Positions 42,507-51,427 of a stretch of 64,000 nt of DNA are shown one piece after another (the first letter of the stretch is position 1; each line of letters begins with the position of its first letter). The notes under the pieces were generated by a model. It was given only the letters and a program-made list of their open reading frames with translations, was not told the DNA's origin and searched no databases. Made by a program: the position numbers and the translations under genes. Source of the stretch: Subdoligranulum variabile (lineage in GTDB: Bacteria; Bacillota; Clostridia; Oscillospirales; Ruminococcaceae); the NCBI RefSeq assembly GCF_025152575.1, contig NZ_CP102293.1:3100001-3164000 (forward strand), given 5' to 3'.

Positions 42507-44444
42507 ATGAAGTACAGCTTTCCCGCGTTTGAAAACGGTTTTATCCGTGCTGCGGCTGTAAGCCCGGCACTGCGTGTAGCGGACTGCGCCTACAATGCAG
42601 AACAGATTATAGACGCCATGCAGGCTTTCGCAGCGGAAAATGTGCAGCTGCTTTGTCTGCCGGAGTTGAGCCTTACCGGATATACCTGTAGCGATCTGTT
42701 TTTGCAGACGCCTCTGCTGCGCGGTGCAGAAAAGGGCCTGGTGAACATTCTGCAGGCCAGTAAAGGATTAAATCTCGTGACCGTGGTGGGTGTACCAGTA
42801 CGTCACAACAGCAAGCTCTACAATTGCGCTGCCGTGGTATGCGGCGGTGAACTGCTGGGGCTGGTGCCCAAAACCTATCTGCCCAACTATAGCGAGTTTT
42901 ATGAGCAGCGGCATTTTGTGACCGGTATGCGGGAAGCAGAGTGCATCGAGTATGCCGGGCAGGAAACACTGATGGGCACGCAGCTTCTGTTTTCCTGTAA
43001 GCAAATGCCGGATTTTGTTTTGGGGATTGAGGTGTGTGAGGACCTCTGGGCTCCTGTTCCCCCCAGCTGCTCCCACGCGCTGGCAGGTGCAACAGTAATT
43101 GCCAACCTTTCGGCCAGCGATGAGACCATTGGAAAAGCCGCTTACCGGGAACAGCTCGTGGCCGGACAGAGCGGCCGGTTGCTTTGTGCTTATCTGTACG
43201 CCGATGCAGGCCATGGCGAAAGCACCACCGATATGACTTTTGCCGGGCATAATCTAATTGCCGAGAATGGTGTGATTCTTGCTCAGACGGCGCCGTTTTC
43301 CGGGGAGGAAGCCATCGCCGAATTGGATCTGGGACGGATGGTACAGGAACGGCAGCATAACACATCTTTCCTGCCGCAGAATCAAGGTTACACAACGGTA
43401 GAATTCGAACTGATGCCTACCGAAATCTGCCTGTCCCGTACGGTTTCCCCTACGCCCTTTGTGCCGCAGGATGCCACTGCCCGCGCAGAACGTTGCGAAT
43501 TGATCCTGCGTATTCAAGCGGAAGGCTTGGCCAAGCGGATGGAGCACACCCATGCGCGCTGCGCTGTGCTGGGAATCTCCGGTGGATTGGATAGTTGTCT
43601 GGCATTGTTGGTAGCGGTGCGTGCCTGCAAGGTTCTGGACCGCGATCCGAAAGAGATTGTAGCGCTGACGATGCCGTGTTTTGGCACAACCAGGCGTACA
43701 CGCTCCAATGCCGAAATCTTGTGCGAGGCTTTGGGGGTAAGCTTTGCCGAAATCAACATTACTGATACCGTAAATCAGCATTTTGCCGATATCGGGCAGG
43801 ATCCGTCTACCTACGATGTGACTTTTGAGAATTGTCAGGCGCGGGTGCGGACGCTGGAGCTCATGGACTATGCCAACAAAAACGGCGGCTTTGTCATTGG
43901 AACCGGAGATCTGAGCGAGTTGGCTTTGGGATGGGCCACCTACAACGGCGATCATATGAGTATGTACGGCGTCAATGCCGGTGTGCCCAAAACACTGGTC
44001 CGCCATATCGTTCATTACGTGGCCGACACCTGTGGAGAAGAGACACTGAGCCGTGTCTTGCTGGATATTCTGGACACGCCAGTGAGCCCCGAACTGCTAC
44101 CGACAGCAGAGGACGGGACCATTGCGCAGCAAACTGAGAAGCTGGTAGGCCCATATGAACTCCACGACTTCTATTTGTACTATGTGCTTCGTTTCGGATT
44201 CGGACCAGTCAAAATCTACCATTTGGCCCGGACCGCCTTCCAGGACAAATACGCCCCGGAAATTCTTTTGCATTGGCTGAAGAACTTTTATCGGCGCTTT
44301 TTTGCCCAGCAATTCAAACGCAGCTGTTTGCCGGACGGGCCTAAAGTCGGATCGGTCACGCTGTCGCCTCGTGGAGACTGGCGGATGCCCAGTGACGCCT
44401 GCAACGCACTGTGGATGGCGGAACTGGAGCAGATTGTTTTGTAA
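42507..44444 (+). CDS. nadE: Glutamine-dependent NAD+ synthetase
   Basis: A 645-residue two-domain enzyme making NAD from deamido-NAD. The N-terminal nitrilase-like glutaminase has its Glu/Lys/Cys triad in LLCLPELSLTGYT, GLVPKTYLPNYSEFYEQR and GIEVCEDLW. The C-terminal synthetase has the PP-loop LGISGGLDSCLALL and IGTGDLSELALGWATYNGDHMSMYGVNAGVPKTL. Full length. The next gene starts 27 bases after it. Confidence 0.96.
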   Translation: MKYSFPAFENGFIRAAAVSPALRVADCAYNAEQIIDAMQAFAAENVQLLCLPELSLTGYTCSDLFLQTPLLRGAEKGLVNILQASKGLNLVTVVGVPVRHNSKLYNCAAVVCGGELLGLVPKTYLPNYSEFYEQRHFVTGMREAECIEYAGQETLMGTQLLFSCKQMPDFVLGIEVCEDLWAPVPPSCSHALAGATVIANLSASDETIGKAAYREQLVAGQSGRLLCAYLYADAGHGESTTDMTFAGHNLIAENGVILAQTAPFSGEEAIAELDLGRMVQERQHNTSFLPQNQGYTTVEFELMPTEICLSRTVSPTPFVPQDATARAERCELILRIQAEGLAKRMEHTHARCAVLGISGGLDSCLALLVAVRACKVLDRDPKEIVALTMPCFGTTRRTRSNAEILCEALGVSFAEINITDTVNQHFADIGQDPSTYDVTFENCQARVRTLELMDYANKNGGFVIGTGDLSELALGWATYNGDHMSMYGVNAGVPKTLVRHIVHYVADTCGEETLSRVLLDILDTPVSPELLPTAEDGTIAQQTEKLVGPYELHDFYLYYVLRFGFGPVKIYHLARTAFQDKYAPEILLHWLKNFYRRFFAQQFKRSCLPDGPKVGSVTLSPRGDWRMPSDACNALWMAELEQIVL

Positions 44445-44471
44445 AGGATGGCCTTTTCCGGGAGGTCCTGT

Positions 44472-45293
44472 ATGGATGAATTCTTTTCTCCGCTCACCCA
44501 AATTACTGTGAACGTTTTTCCTCTTTGGGTAGTGTTGATGATCTGTGCGGGCGTATTTTTGGCCTCTTTGATGGACGCCATTGCCGGTGGCGGCGGCATC
44601 ATCTCTGTCCCTACCTATCTTATCGTGTTTGCGGGACTTCCTGCCCATTACGCCCTGGGGACCAATAAACTTTCCTCTGCTGTCGGAACAATGTTTTCCA
44701 CCGGTCGCTTCATCCGGCAAGGGTATGTGGATTGGCGCCTCTTCGCACCGGCAGCGATTTTTTCTCTGTTGGGGGCTGTGGGAGGCACTTGGTTGCAGCT
44801 GCACACCCCGGATGTGGTTCTGAAGTATCTGCTGCTGGTAGTACTACCGGTGGTAGCGGTGGTGACACTGCGCAATCACAACTGGCCTGACGAAACAGCA
44901 GCAATGCAATTTTCCCGGCGGGCAGCAGTAGTGTGGGCGGCTTCGCTGATCATCGGAGCCTATGATGGGTATTATGGTCCCGGTACGGGTACCTTTTTGA
45001 TGCTGATTTTCATTCGCTTGGGGAAGATGGATACTCGCCATGCAGCAGGTGGTGTGAAAGTCATCAATCTAGCCTCTAACATAGGCAGTCTTTTCACCGC
45101 TTTGACGGCGGGCACGGTGTACGTTGCCGTAGGACTCATTGCTGCGATTGCTTCGATTTTGGGGCATTATCTGGGTGCAGGGCTTGCCATCAAGAACGGC
45201 AGCCGCATCGTTCAGCCTACCGTAATCCTTGTCCTGATGCTGCTGACTGTAAAAGTGGGCAGTGAACTTTTGTTTCCATCGTTCTGGAAGTGA
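44472..45293 (+). CDS. TauE/SafE family membrane transporter
   Basis: A 273-residue protein with about eight membrane helices in two similar halves. The first half holds FLASLMDAIAGGGGIISVPTYL with ALGTNKLSSAVGTMFSTGR; the second holds GAYDGYYGPGTGTFLMLIF with HAAGGVKVINLASNIGSLF. These are the paired TauE/SafE motifs for export of small sulphur or organic anions; the substrate is unknown. The start ATG at 44472 has GGAGG upstream. Confidence 0.9.
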   Translation: MDEFFSPLTQITVNVFPLWVVLMICAGVFLASLMDAIAGGGGIISVPTYLIVFAGLPAHYALGTNKLSSAVGTMFSTGRFIRQGYVDWRLFAPAAIFSLLGAVGGTWLQLHTPDVVLKYLLLVVLPVVAVVTLRNHNWPDETAAMQFSRRAAVVWAASLIIGAYDGYYGPGTGTFLMLIFIRLGKMDTRHAAGGVKVINLASNIGSLFTALTAGTVYVAVGLIAAIASILGHYLGAGLAIKNGSRIVQPTVILVLMLLTVKVGSELLFPSFWK

Positions 45294-45323
45294 AAGCACG
45301 TCGTTCTGAAAGAGCGCTAATAA

Positions 45324-45371
45324 AATATCCCCTGATGCAGAGGCGGAAAAGCAACTGCATCAGGGGATATT
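45324..45371. terminator. Inverted repeat between tauE-type and cobO-type genes
   Basis: AATATCCCCTGATGCAG and its complement, 17-base perfect arms around a 14-base loop, between two facing genes. The T-rich flank is better on the minus strand (ATATTTTATT). Confidence 0.75.
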
Positions 45372-45498
45372 GCTATATGCAGGAGAAATTTGCACAGAGA
45401 GGCATAAAGGGATTGTGTTAAAAAAGCGAGTCCGTCTGAAGCCGCTTGGGAAACATTTGCACGAACAGAAAGGCTGCAATCCGCCCTTATGAATGACG

Positions 45499-45996
45499 TC
45501 AGTATTCAATTCCTTCGCGTGCAGGAACACCCTTTTCGTAAGGGTGCTGGCAGGCGCGCATTTCGGTTGAATAGTCTGCGGCAGCTTGCATCCAGCCTGC
45601 GGGTGTACGGCCCGTTAAAACCACTTCAAAGCTCGTCTCAGAGCTTGATACGACATGCTGGAGCAAATCACGGTCAACCAGGTCGTTTTCATAAGCTGCA
45701 CAGGCTTCATCCAAAATCAAAAGGTCGCAGGGCTCAGCAATTGCCCGCTGTAAAGCGGCAGTGCCGTTATCCCTGGCCTGTAGACGTTCAGCTCCGTCCA
45801 TGAGCCAGGTGAACTTAGCGTTCGGACACGCGTACACAGAAGCTCCCAGACGGCGCAGAGGTTCGATCTCACCGCTGTTGCCATCCTTTAAAAACTGAAC
45901 AATCACAACGCGTCGCCCGTGCCCCAAGGCGCGCAAAGCCAGCCCCATGGCGGCAGTGGTCTTGCCTTTGCCGTTGCCCCAGTACAGATGAATCAT
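45499..45996 (-). CDS. cobO: Cob(I)yrinic acid a,c-diamide adenosyltransferase
   Basis: A 165-residue P-loop enzyme of the CobO/BtuR type: GNGKGKTTAAMGLALRALGHG at the start, VVIVQFLKDG, LLILDEACAAYENDL and VVLTGRTPAGW. It attaches the adenosyl group to corrinoids using ATP. No other cobalamin gene is nearby, so it may serve salvage. Confidence 0.92.
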   Translation of the reverse strand: MIHLYWGNGKGKTTAAMGLALRALGHGRRVVIVQFLKDGNSGEIEPLRRLGASVYACPNAKFTWLMDGAERLQARDNGTAALQRAIAEPCDLLILDEACAAYENDLVDRDLLQHVVSSSETSFEVVLTGRTPAGWMQAAADYSTEMRACQHPYEKGVPAREGIEY

Positions 45997-46015
45997 ACTC
46001 CGACTCCTTTATCGC

Positions 46016-46049
46016 AAAAAAGAAACGCGTCACAAACTGTGACGCGTTT
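46016..46049 (-). terminator. Terminator of the tRNA cluster
   Basis: On the minus strand AACGCGTCACA/TGTGACGCGTT with a three-base loop, then a T-rich tail, immediately after the tRNA-Cys CCA. Confidence 0.88.
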
Positions 46050-46124
46050 TGGAGGTGACGACCAGATTTGAACTGGTGAATGAGGGTTTTGCAGACCCTT
46101 GCCTTACCACTTGGCCACGTCACC
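46050..46124 (-). tRNA. tRNA-Cys (anticodon GCA)
   Basis: Cloverleaf with GGTGACG/CGTCACC acceptor, GGGTCTGCAAAACCC anticodon arm, U discriminator and encoded CCA. Last of the six-gene cluster. Confidence 0.93.
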
Positions 46125-46133
46125 ATAATGAGT

Positions 46134-46159
46134 GAAAAACCGGCTTTTGGAGCCGGTTT
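46134..46159 (-). terminator. Internal terminator in the tRNA cluster
   Basis: On the minus strand AAACCGGCT/AGCCGGTTT followed by TTTT, between tRNA-Gly and tRNA-Cys. It would reduce tRNA-Cys expression unless read through. Confidence 0.7.
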
Positions 46160-46170
46160 CCACTGTTTGT

Positions 46171-46246
46171 TGGAGCGGCCGACGAGGCTCGAACTCGCTA
46201 CCTCCACCTTGGCAAGGTGGCGCTCTACCAGATGAGCTACGGCCGC
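46171..46246 (-). tRNA. tRNA-Gly (anticodon GCC), copy 2
   Basis: GCGGCCG/CGGCCGC acceptor, CCACCTTGCCAAGGTGG anticodon arm, CCA encoded. Identical over all 76 bases to the gene at 46526-46601. Confidence 0.95.
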
Positions 46247-46250
46247 ATGA

Positions 46251-46277
46251 TGTACATTCTTAGGGAAAGAATGTACA
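46251..46277. repeat. 11-bp inverted repeat between tRNA-Phe and tRNA-Gly
   Basis: TGTACATTCTT, five bases, AAGAATGTACA. No T run, so not a terminator; perhaps an RNA processing hairpin. Confidence 0.6.
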
Positions 46278-46284
46278 AGAACCT

Positions 46285-46360
46285 TGGTGCCTCCGATCGG
46301 AATCGAACCAATGACACGGGGATTTTCAGTCCCCTGCTCTACCGACTGAGCTACAGAGGC
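46285..46360 (-). tRNA. tRNA-Phe (anticodon GAA)
   Basis: GCCTCTG/CGGAGGC acceptor, anticodon arm GGGGACTGAAAATCCCC, GGTTCGATTCC T arm, CCA encoded. Confidence 0.95.
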
Positions 46361-46363
46361 AAA

Positions 46364-46440
46364 TGGCGACCCGAATCAGGCTCGAACTGACGACCTCTAG
46401 CGTGACAGGCTAGCGTTCTAACCAACTGAACTACCGGGCC
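46364..46440 (-). tRNA. tRNA-Asp (anticodon GTC)
   Basis: Anticodon arm CTAGCCTGTCACGCTAG, G discriminator as expected for Asp, CCA encoded; 77 nt. A substrate for the queuosine pathway enzymes Tgt and QueA encoded at 33.4-35.7 kb. Confidence 0.95.
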
Positions 46441-46445
46441 ACATT

Positions 46446-46521
46446 TGGTGGAAGTTAACGGGCTCGAACCGCTGACCCTCTGCTTGTAAGGCAGATGCTC
46501 TCCCAGCTGAGCTAAACTTCC
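46446..46521 (-). tRNA. tRNA-Val (anticodon TAC)
   Basis: GGAAGTT/AACTTCC acceptor, anticodon arm TCTGCCTTACAAGCAGA, CCA encoded. Confidence 0.95.
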
Positions 46522-46525
46522 GCAA

Positions 46526-46601
46526 TGGAGCGGCCGACGAGGCTCGAACTCGCTACCTCCACCTTGGCAAGGTGGCGCTCTACCAGATGAGCTACGGCCG
46601 C
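46526..46601 (-). tRNA. tRNA-Gly (anticodon GCC), copy 1
   Basis: First gene of the cluster after its promoter; same sequence as the copy at 46171-46246. Confidence 0.95.
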
Positions 46602-46648
46602 ATGTATCGGAGAGTTTGCTCAGCCGCTCTCTCCGGGCGACGGGTATT

Positions 46649-46677
46649 ATTATATACAACCCCGACGCATTTGTCAA
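46649..46677 (-). promoter_or_regulatory. Consensus promoter of the tRNA cluster
   Basis: On the minus strand perfect TTGACA (46677-46672), 17 bases, perfect TATAAT (46654-46649), 48 bases before tRNA-Gly. Confidence 0.9.
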
Positions 46678-46707
46678 CAGTTTTTTCTTATTTTTTTGCG
46701 ATTTTTT

Positions 46708-47619
46708 TCAGCTTTTTTCTTGCGGCATTTTTTCATCGCAGGAAGGCCATTTTTCGAGAAGATCGTTCAGGTCTACACGATAAACCTTGTCGCAGAACTG
46801 ACAGTTTACCTCTGCAATCGGATCTTCGTCCCGCAATTTTTCTACTTCTTTTTTTCCCAAACTGTGCAGCATTTTTGCCACGCGAGCCATACTGCAGTCG
46901 CAGCGATAGCATACATGATAGCTGTCCAGAATATCCGGCTGGAAACCATCCAATGCCATGGACAGCATATCCTGCACAGATTTTCCCTCCTCCAGCATGG
47001 TGGTCACGCTGGGCATGGCTTTGATATTTTTCTCCAGATGGTCGATTTCCCGCTCGGTAGCGCCGGGCAGCAGCTGTACAATGAAACCACCCGCACAGCG
47101 CACACTCAGGTCTGTGTCCACCAGCACGCCGAGCGCGCAGACAGTCGGGATCTGTTCGCTGATGGCAAAATAGGTGGTAATATCTTCGGCAATTTCCCCT
47201 GTAGTCAGAGGCACCTGTCCTACATAAGGTTCACGAAGGCCAAGATCGCGGATGACATCCAAGGTGCCGTCCTTGCCGACAGCGGCGCCTACATTAAGAT
47301 GACCGTCCTCACGGGAAGGCAGTTCCACGATCGGATGTTCAACATAACCTTTGACGTTACCCGTGCCATCGGATACTGCCAGCAGACGACCCGCAGGACC
47401 GCCACCTTTAATTTGTACTGTAATGGAGTCCTGGGTGCTTTTCAGCATAATGCCCATCATCGAGGCTGCAGTAAGCAGACGTCCCAAAGCGGCTGTTGTA
47501 ACAGCACTGGTCTTGTGCAGACGTTCCATCTCCCGAACCATTTCGGTAGAGTCCACACCGTAAAATACGATGCCACCGTTTTCAGAGATTCCGCGCAGCA
47601 TGTTATGATTTTGTTCCAT
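46708..47619 (-). CDS. hslO: Redox-regulated chaperone Hsp33
   Basis: A 303-residue protein. The N-terminal substrate-binding domain has LGRLLTAASMMGIMLK and GDGTGNVKGYVEHP-like segments; the C-terminal zinc switch has CxC (CDC, about residue 243) and CxxC (CQFC, about residue 279). Oxidation of these Cys activates holdase function. The stop of the upstream methyltransferase and this ATG directly abut (TAAATG). Confidence 0.95.
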   Translation of the reverse strand: MEQNHNMLRGISENGGIVFYGVDSTEMVREMERLHKTSAVTTAALGRLLTAASMMGIMLKSTQDSITVQIKGGGPAGRLLAVSDGTGNVKGYVEHPIVELPSREDGHLNVGAAVGKDGTLDVIRDLGLREPYVGQVPLTTGEIAEDITTYFAISEQIPTVCALGVLVDTDLSVRCAGGFIVQLLPGATEREIDHLEKNIKAMPSVTTMLEEGKSVQDMLSMALDGFQPDILDSYHVCYRCDCSMARVAKMLHSLGKKEVEKLRDEDPIAEVNCQFCDKVYRVDLNDLLEKWPSCDEKMPQEKS

Positions 47620-48381
47620 TTAGCTTTTTTCCTCCTGGGTATATTGCTTGATGGCAGTGATAATCCATCGCTGGCTGTCAGGACGAACCGGGCCGAAATC
47701 CTCACCGTCCGCCACACGTGCCACAGAAAAGCCATAGCGCAGCAGAAACTCTGTGACCATCTCCAAGGGATAACTGTACTCGCAGAAAGCTTCCTGGAAG
47801 TGTTCCCCCGTATCGCGATAAGTAATATCAATGTCGATGTCTACACGGCCGGTGGCTTCTTCATAGCGGTTGGTCCAATGGCAAAGAGCGTCCTCCGCCT
47901 CAATATCGAAGGTCTGTCCGGCCAAAATATGCTGATGTTTGTACGGCGTGTTCAGGTCAAATACGAATACGCCACCCTTTTCCATAAAGTAAGCTGCTTT
48001 GCGGATGGCTTGCTCGAAACGCTCTGCCGGGCCAATATGGCTGTAGGTATCAAAAGTAGACACGGCAGCACGGATCGTTCCGTAGAGGTCCAGTTCCAGA
48101 AGATCCTGCCGAAGCAGCAAAATCTTTCCGGTAAGGCCCAGTGCATCTGCTTTTTCTCGCAGAACACTGAGCATTTCTTCGGAACGATCAATACCAATCA
48201 CATCGTATCCAGCCTGACTAAGCATCAGTGTGAGATCGCCAGTGCCGCACCCAAGGTCCGCCAGAATGCCGTCTGTTACACCATGCGAAGCCAGCTCTTT
48301 TTGAATATAACAGAAGAGCGCGTCGTAATCCGCGGCTTCGTTGAACTCGTCATAAAAGTAGGCAAACTCGTTATACGCCAT
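47620..48381 (-). CDS. Class I SAM-dependent methyltransferase
   Basis: A 253-residue Rossmann methyltransferase with the SAM motif LADLGCGTGDLTLML (about residue 45), acidic VIGIDRSEEML, FDTYSHIG and later strands. The YDEFNEAADYDALFCYI start is usual for a group of Firmicutes methyltransferases near engB. The substrate is unknown. It overlaps engB by 11 bases. Confidence 0.85.
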   Translation of the reverse strand: MAYNEFAYFYDEFNEAADYDALFCYIQKELASHGVTDGILADLGCGTGDLTLMLSQAGYDVIGIDRSEEMLSVLREKADALGLTGKILLLRQDLLELDLYGTIRAAVSTFDTYSHIGPAERFEQAIRKAAYFMEKGGVFVFDLNTPYKHQHILAGQTFDIEAEDALCHWTNRYEEATGRVDIDIDITYRDTGEHFQEAFCEYSYPLEMVTEFLLRYGFSVARVADGEDFGPVRPDSQRWIITAIKQYTQEEKS

Positions 48382-48973
48382 GCTCTTCCTCACCATGCAG
48401 ATGATCTTCCAGGCATGCCCGCAGCGCGTCCATACCATAGCCGTTTTCAGCGCTGGTGAGATAGACTCCCAGACAGCCGTAAGGGGCACAGATTTCTTCG
48501 AATTCCGATTGACAAGCCGCCAACTGAGATTTTTTCAGTTTGTCGGCCTTTGTCAGGGCCGCCACAAAGGGGATCCCGTGATAGTGCAGATATTCCAGCA
48601 TCTGGACATCGTCCGCACTCGGCGCGTGACGGCAATCAAGCAGTTGGATCAGTAGACAAACCGCACGGTCTGCCTCAAAGTAACTGTTGATGAGTTCATC
48701 CCAGCGGGCTCTGTCGGCATTGGAAACCTTTGCATAGCCATATCCGGGCAGGTCCACAAAGTAGGCCGTGTCGGCCTTGTAAAAATTAATGGTCGCGGTT
48801 TTCCCTGGCGTGGAACTGACGCGAGCTAGATTTTTGCGGTTGCACAGTTTGTTGATAAGACTGGACTTGCCTACATTGGAGCGACCGGAGAACACAATCT
48901 CTGGGCGGTCACTGTCCGGCAACTGACGGGAAAGACCGTAAGAAGCCAGAAATTCACAATTGTTGTAGTTCAT
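48371..48973 (-). CDS. engB: Ribosome biogenesis GTPase EngB/YsxC
   Basis: A 200-residue GTPase: G1 GRSNVGKSS, G2 TPGKT, G3 DLPGYGYA, G4 TKAD, and a C-terminal helix. It helps assemble the large ribosomal subunit. The start ATG at 48973 has AAAGGA upstream, after the lon stop. Confidence 0.96.
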   Translation of the reverse strand: MNYNNCEFLASYGLSRQLPDSDRPEIVFSGRSNVGKSSLINKLCNRKNLARVSSTPGKTATINFYKADTAYFVDLPGYGYAKVSNADRARWDELINSYFEADRAVCLLIQLLDCRHAPSADDVQMLEYLHYHGIPFVAALTKADKLKKSQLAACQSEFEEICAPYGCLGVYLTSAENGYGMDALRACLEDHLHGEEEHGV

Positions 48974-48983
48974 GAGATTCCTT

Positions 48984-51425
48984 TCACATGACCGTGGCGG
49001 GTTCTTTTGTCGACTTATCGTTGGCAATCAGGTTGGTAGCCTGCGGCACGGTATGCGTACCGCGGGAGGAAGAATGCCCCGGCAGCAACAGTGCCTGCTT
49101 GAGCACCTGGGAGAGATGCTCCACCGGGATAAAGTGGATTTTTTGTTTTACCTCAGCGTCGACCTCGAAGAGATCGCTTTCGTTCTCTTTTGGAATCAGA
49201 ACCGTAGAGATCCCCTCCCGGAAAGCGGCCATACTTTTCTCCTTCAATCCGCCGATGGGCAGCACATTGCCGTGCAGTGTGATCTCACCAGTCATGGCAA
49301 GGTCGTGACGCACCGGGATGCCGGACAAAGCGGAAATCAGAGCAGTGGTCAACGTGACACCGGCAGAGGGACCGTCCTTTGGTACAGCTCCTTCCGGCGC
49401 ATGAATATGGATATCCACATTTTTCAGCCGGTCTGCCGTAATACCGTATTCTTCGCCGTGGACACGGGCATAGCTGATGGCCAGCTTGGCACTTTCCTTC
49501 ATCACATCGCCCAGGCTGCCGGTGATTTCAATCTTGCCGGAGCCACCCGGGATAACGGCAACTTCCACAGGCAGCATTTCACCGCCGACGCTAGTCCAGG
49601 CCAGACCGTTCGCAATTCCAACGGAGTCCTTGCGGGAGATAAAAGTGGGCTTCACTTTCTCAGGACCAAGGAGGGCTTTGACGGTGGATGCAGAGACGCT
49701 GATTTTTTCTTTTTCCCCCGCAGCAATACGCTGGGCGCACTTGCGCAGCACGGATGTTATAGTCCGCTCCAGAGTACGTACACCGGCTTCACGAGTATAT
49801 CCGTCAATGATCTCATACAGCGCGCTGGAGGTCAGCGTGACGCGGCCTTCCAGGCCGTTGTTTTTCAGCTGTTTGGGCAGCAGATGCCGCTTGGCGATAT
49901 TGAATTTTTCAGTACGGGTATAACTCGGTAGCTCGATGACGTCCATACGGTCGTAAAGCGGGCCGGGAATGGTGGATGCATCATTAGCAGTTGTGATAAA
50001 CAGCACTTCGCTCAGATCAAAAGGAATGTCCAGATAGTTGTCCTTAAAAGTGCAATTCTGCTCAGGATCGAGTACCTCCAAAAGCGCACTGGAGGGATCG
50101 CCTTTATAATCGCCAGCCAGTTTGTCGATCTCATCCAGAAGAATCACCGGGTTGGACGATTTGGCTGTTGTAATGGCACTGATAATCCGACCGGGCATGG
50201 CGCCTATATAAGTACGCCGATGACCGCGGATCTCGGCTTCATCATGTACACCGCCCAGGCTCATGCGGGCAAATTTACGTCCCATGCACTCAGCAACAGA
50301 ATGAGCAATGCTGGTCTTGCCTACGCCCGGAGGGCCAACGAGACATACAATCTGTCCCTTCACGTCGGTGTTCAGCTTGCGAACCGCCAGCAGTTCCAAA
50401 ATGCGTTCTTTGACCTTCTGCAGGCCGTAGTGTTCCCTGTCAAGAACCTTACGGGCATGGTTCTGGTCCAAATTGTCCTCTGTGGTGATATGCCAGGGCA
50501 GCGCCAGGCAGGCATCCAGATAACTGCGGATTACGCCGCTCTCGGCAGAATTACCCTGCATCCGGGACAAGCGATCGCATTCTTTCAGCAGTTTTTCGGT
50601 GGACTCACTGTCGAGCTTCAGGGCCTCGATTTTTTTGCGATATTCTTCTGCTTCGGCGCGAGTATCCTCTGCGTCCCCTAACTCTTCGCTGATAATGTGC
50701 ATCTGCTCCCGCAGATAGTATTCCCGCTGGCCTTTGTCCATCTGGGCATTGACCTTATCGTCCAGATCACGCTCGATTTCCAGAACCTGGCATTCCTGCC
50801 GAAGTAACGTCAGCAGTTTTTCCAAACGTCCCAGCAACGTGGATTCATTCAGGATCGCCTGTTTGTCCTCGTATTTGAGCAGGAGATTGGCCGGCATGTA
50901 TTCGCTGAGGTACAACGGACTGGTGGCGGTTACAATGTTGTACACTACATCCTTGGAAATCTGAGGACTGTAAGAAAGATAATTTTCAAAGCATTCTTTC
51001 AGGCTGCGGACCAGCGCTTCTGTCTGGGTTCGTTTGTCGGCGCCAATTCCCCGCACAGGGACGGGCCGAACGGTTGCCTGCAAATACTTTTCCCCATCAA
51101 CCAGTTCCACAAGGCGAGCGCGGGTTTTGCCTTCTACCAGAACTTTGACCAGTTCATCCGAAACGCGCAGCACCTGCTTGATTTCCGCAATCACGCCATA
51201 GGCATACAGATCCCGCAGGCCGGGCTCTTCCACATCCATTTCGCGCTGCGCTACCAGGAACACACTGCTGTTGCTGTGCATGGCCGCCTCGATGGCAGCA
51301 ATGGATTTGGGGCGTCCAACCTCAAAATGGACAACGTTGTTAGGGAACACAACCAGACCGCGCAGCGCAATAGCCGGCAGATGAATCACGTTCCGAGCGA
51401 TTTTGACTTTGACTTTTTCAGACAT
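48984..51425 (-). CDS. lon: ATP-dependent protease Lon
   Basis: An 813-residue protease: N-terminal LON substrate domain (LPAIALRGLVVFPNN), central AAA+ with GPPGVGKTS and VILLDEIDK, and the C-terminal protease with Ser in PKDGPSAGVTL and Lys about 43 residues later. Degrades damaged and short-lived regulators. An upstream-extended start is possible, but the ATG at 51425 has GGGAG upstream and begins the conserved domain. No CIRCE element was seen. Confidence 0.97.
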   Translation of the reverse strand: MSEKVKVKIARNVIHLPAIALRGLVVFPNNVVHFEVGRPKSIAAIEAAMHSNSSVFLVAQREMDVEEPGLRDLYAYGVIAEIKQVLRVSDELVKVLVEGKTRARLVELVDGEKYLQATVRPVPVRGIGADKRTQTEALVRSLKECFENYLSYSPQISKDVVYNIVTATSPLYLSEYMPANLLLKYEDKQAILNESTLLGRLEKLLTLLRQECQVLEIERDLDDKVNAQMDKGQREYYLREQMHIISEELGDAEDTRAEAEEYRKKIEALKLDSESTEKLLKECDRLSRMQGNSAESGVIRSYLDACLALPWHITTEDNLDQNHARKVLDREHYGLQKVKERILELLAVRKLNTDVKGQIVCLVGPPGVGKTSIAHSVAECMGRKFARMSLGGVHDEAEIRGHRRTYIGAMPGRIISAITTAKSSNPVILLDEIDKLAGDYKGDPSSALLEVLDPEQNCTFKDNYLDIPFDLSEVLFITTANDASTIPGPLYDRMDVIELPSYTRTEKFNIAKRHLLPKQLKNNGLEGRVTLTSSALYEIIDGYTREAGVRTLERTITSVLRKCAQRIAAGEKEKISVSASTVKALLGPEKVKPTFISRKDSVGIANGLAWTSVGGEMLPVEVAVIPGGSGKIEITGSLGDVMKESAKLAISYARVHGEEYGITADRLKNVDIHIHAPEGAVPKDGPSAGVTLTTALISALSGIPVRHDLAMTGEITLHGNVLPIGGLKEKSMAAFREGISTVLIPKENESDLFEVDAEVKQKIHFIPVEHLSQVLKQALLLPGHSSSRGTHTVPQATNLIANDKSTKEPATVM

Positions 51426-51427
51426 GC

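Noticed and set aside
46171..46601. tRNA-Gly duplication as attachment-site repeat of an island
   Set aside because: Both copies are full-length genes within one tRNA operon, and the DNA between them is only other tRNA genes.
46696..48459. 587-codon frame opposite hslO and the methyltransferase
   Set aside because: It spans two well-supported minus-strand genes and has no family signal.
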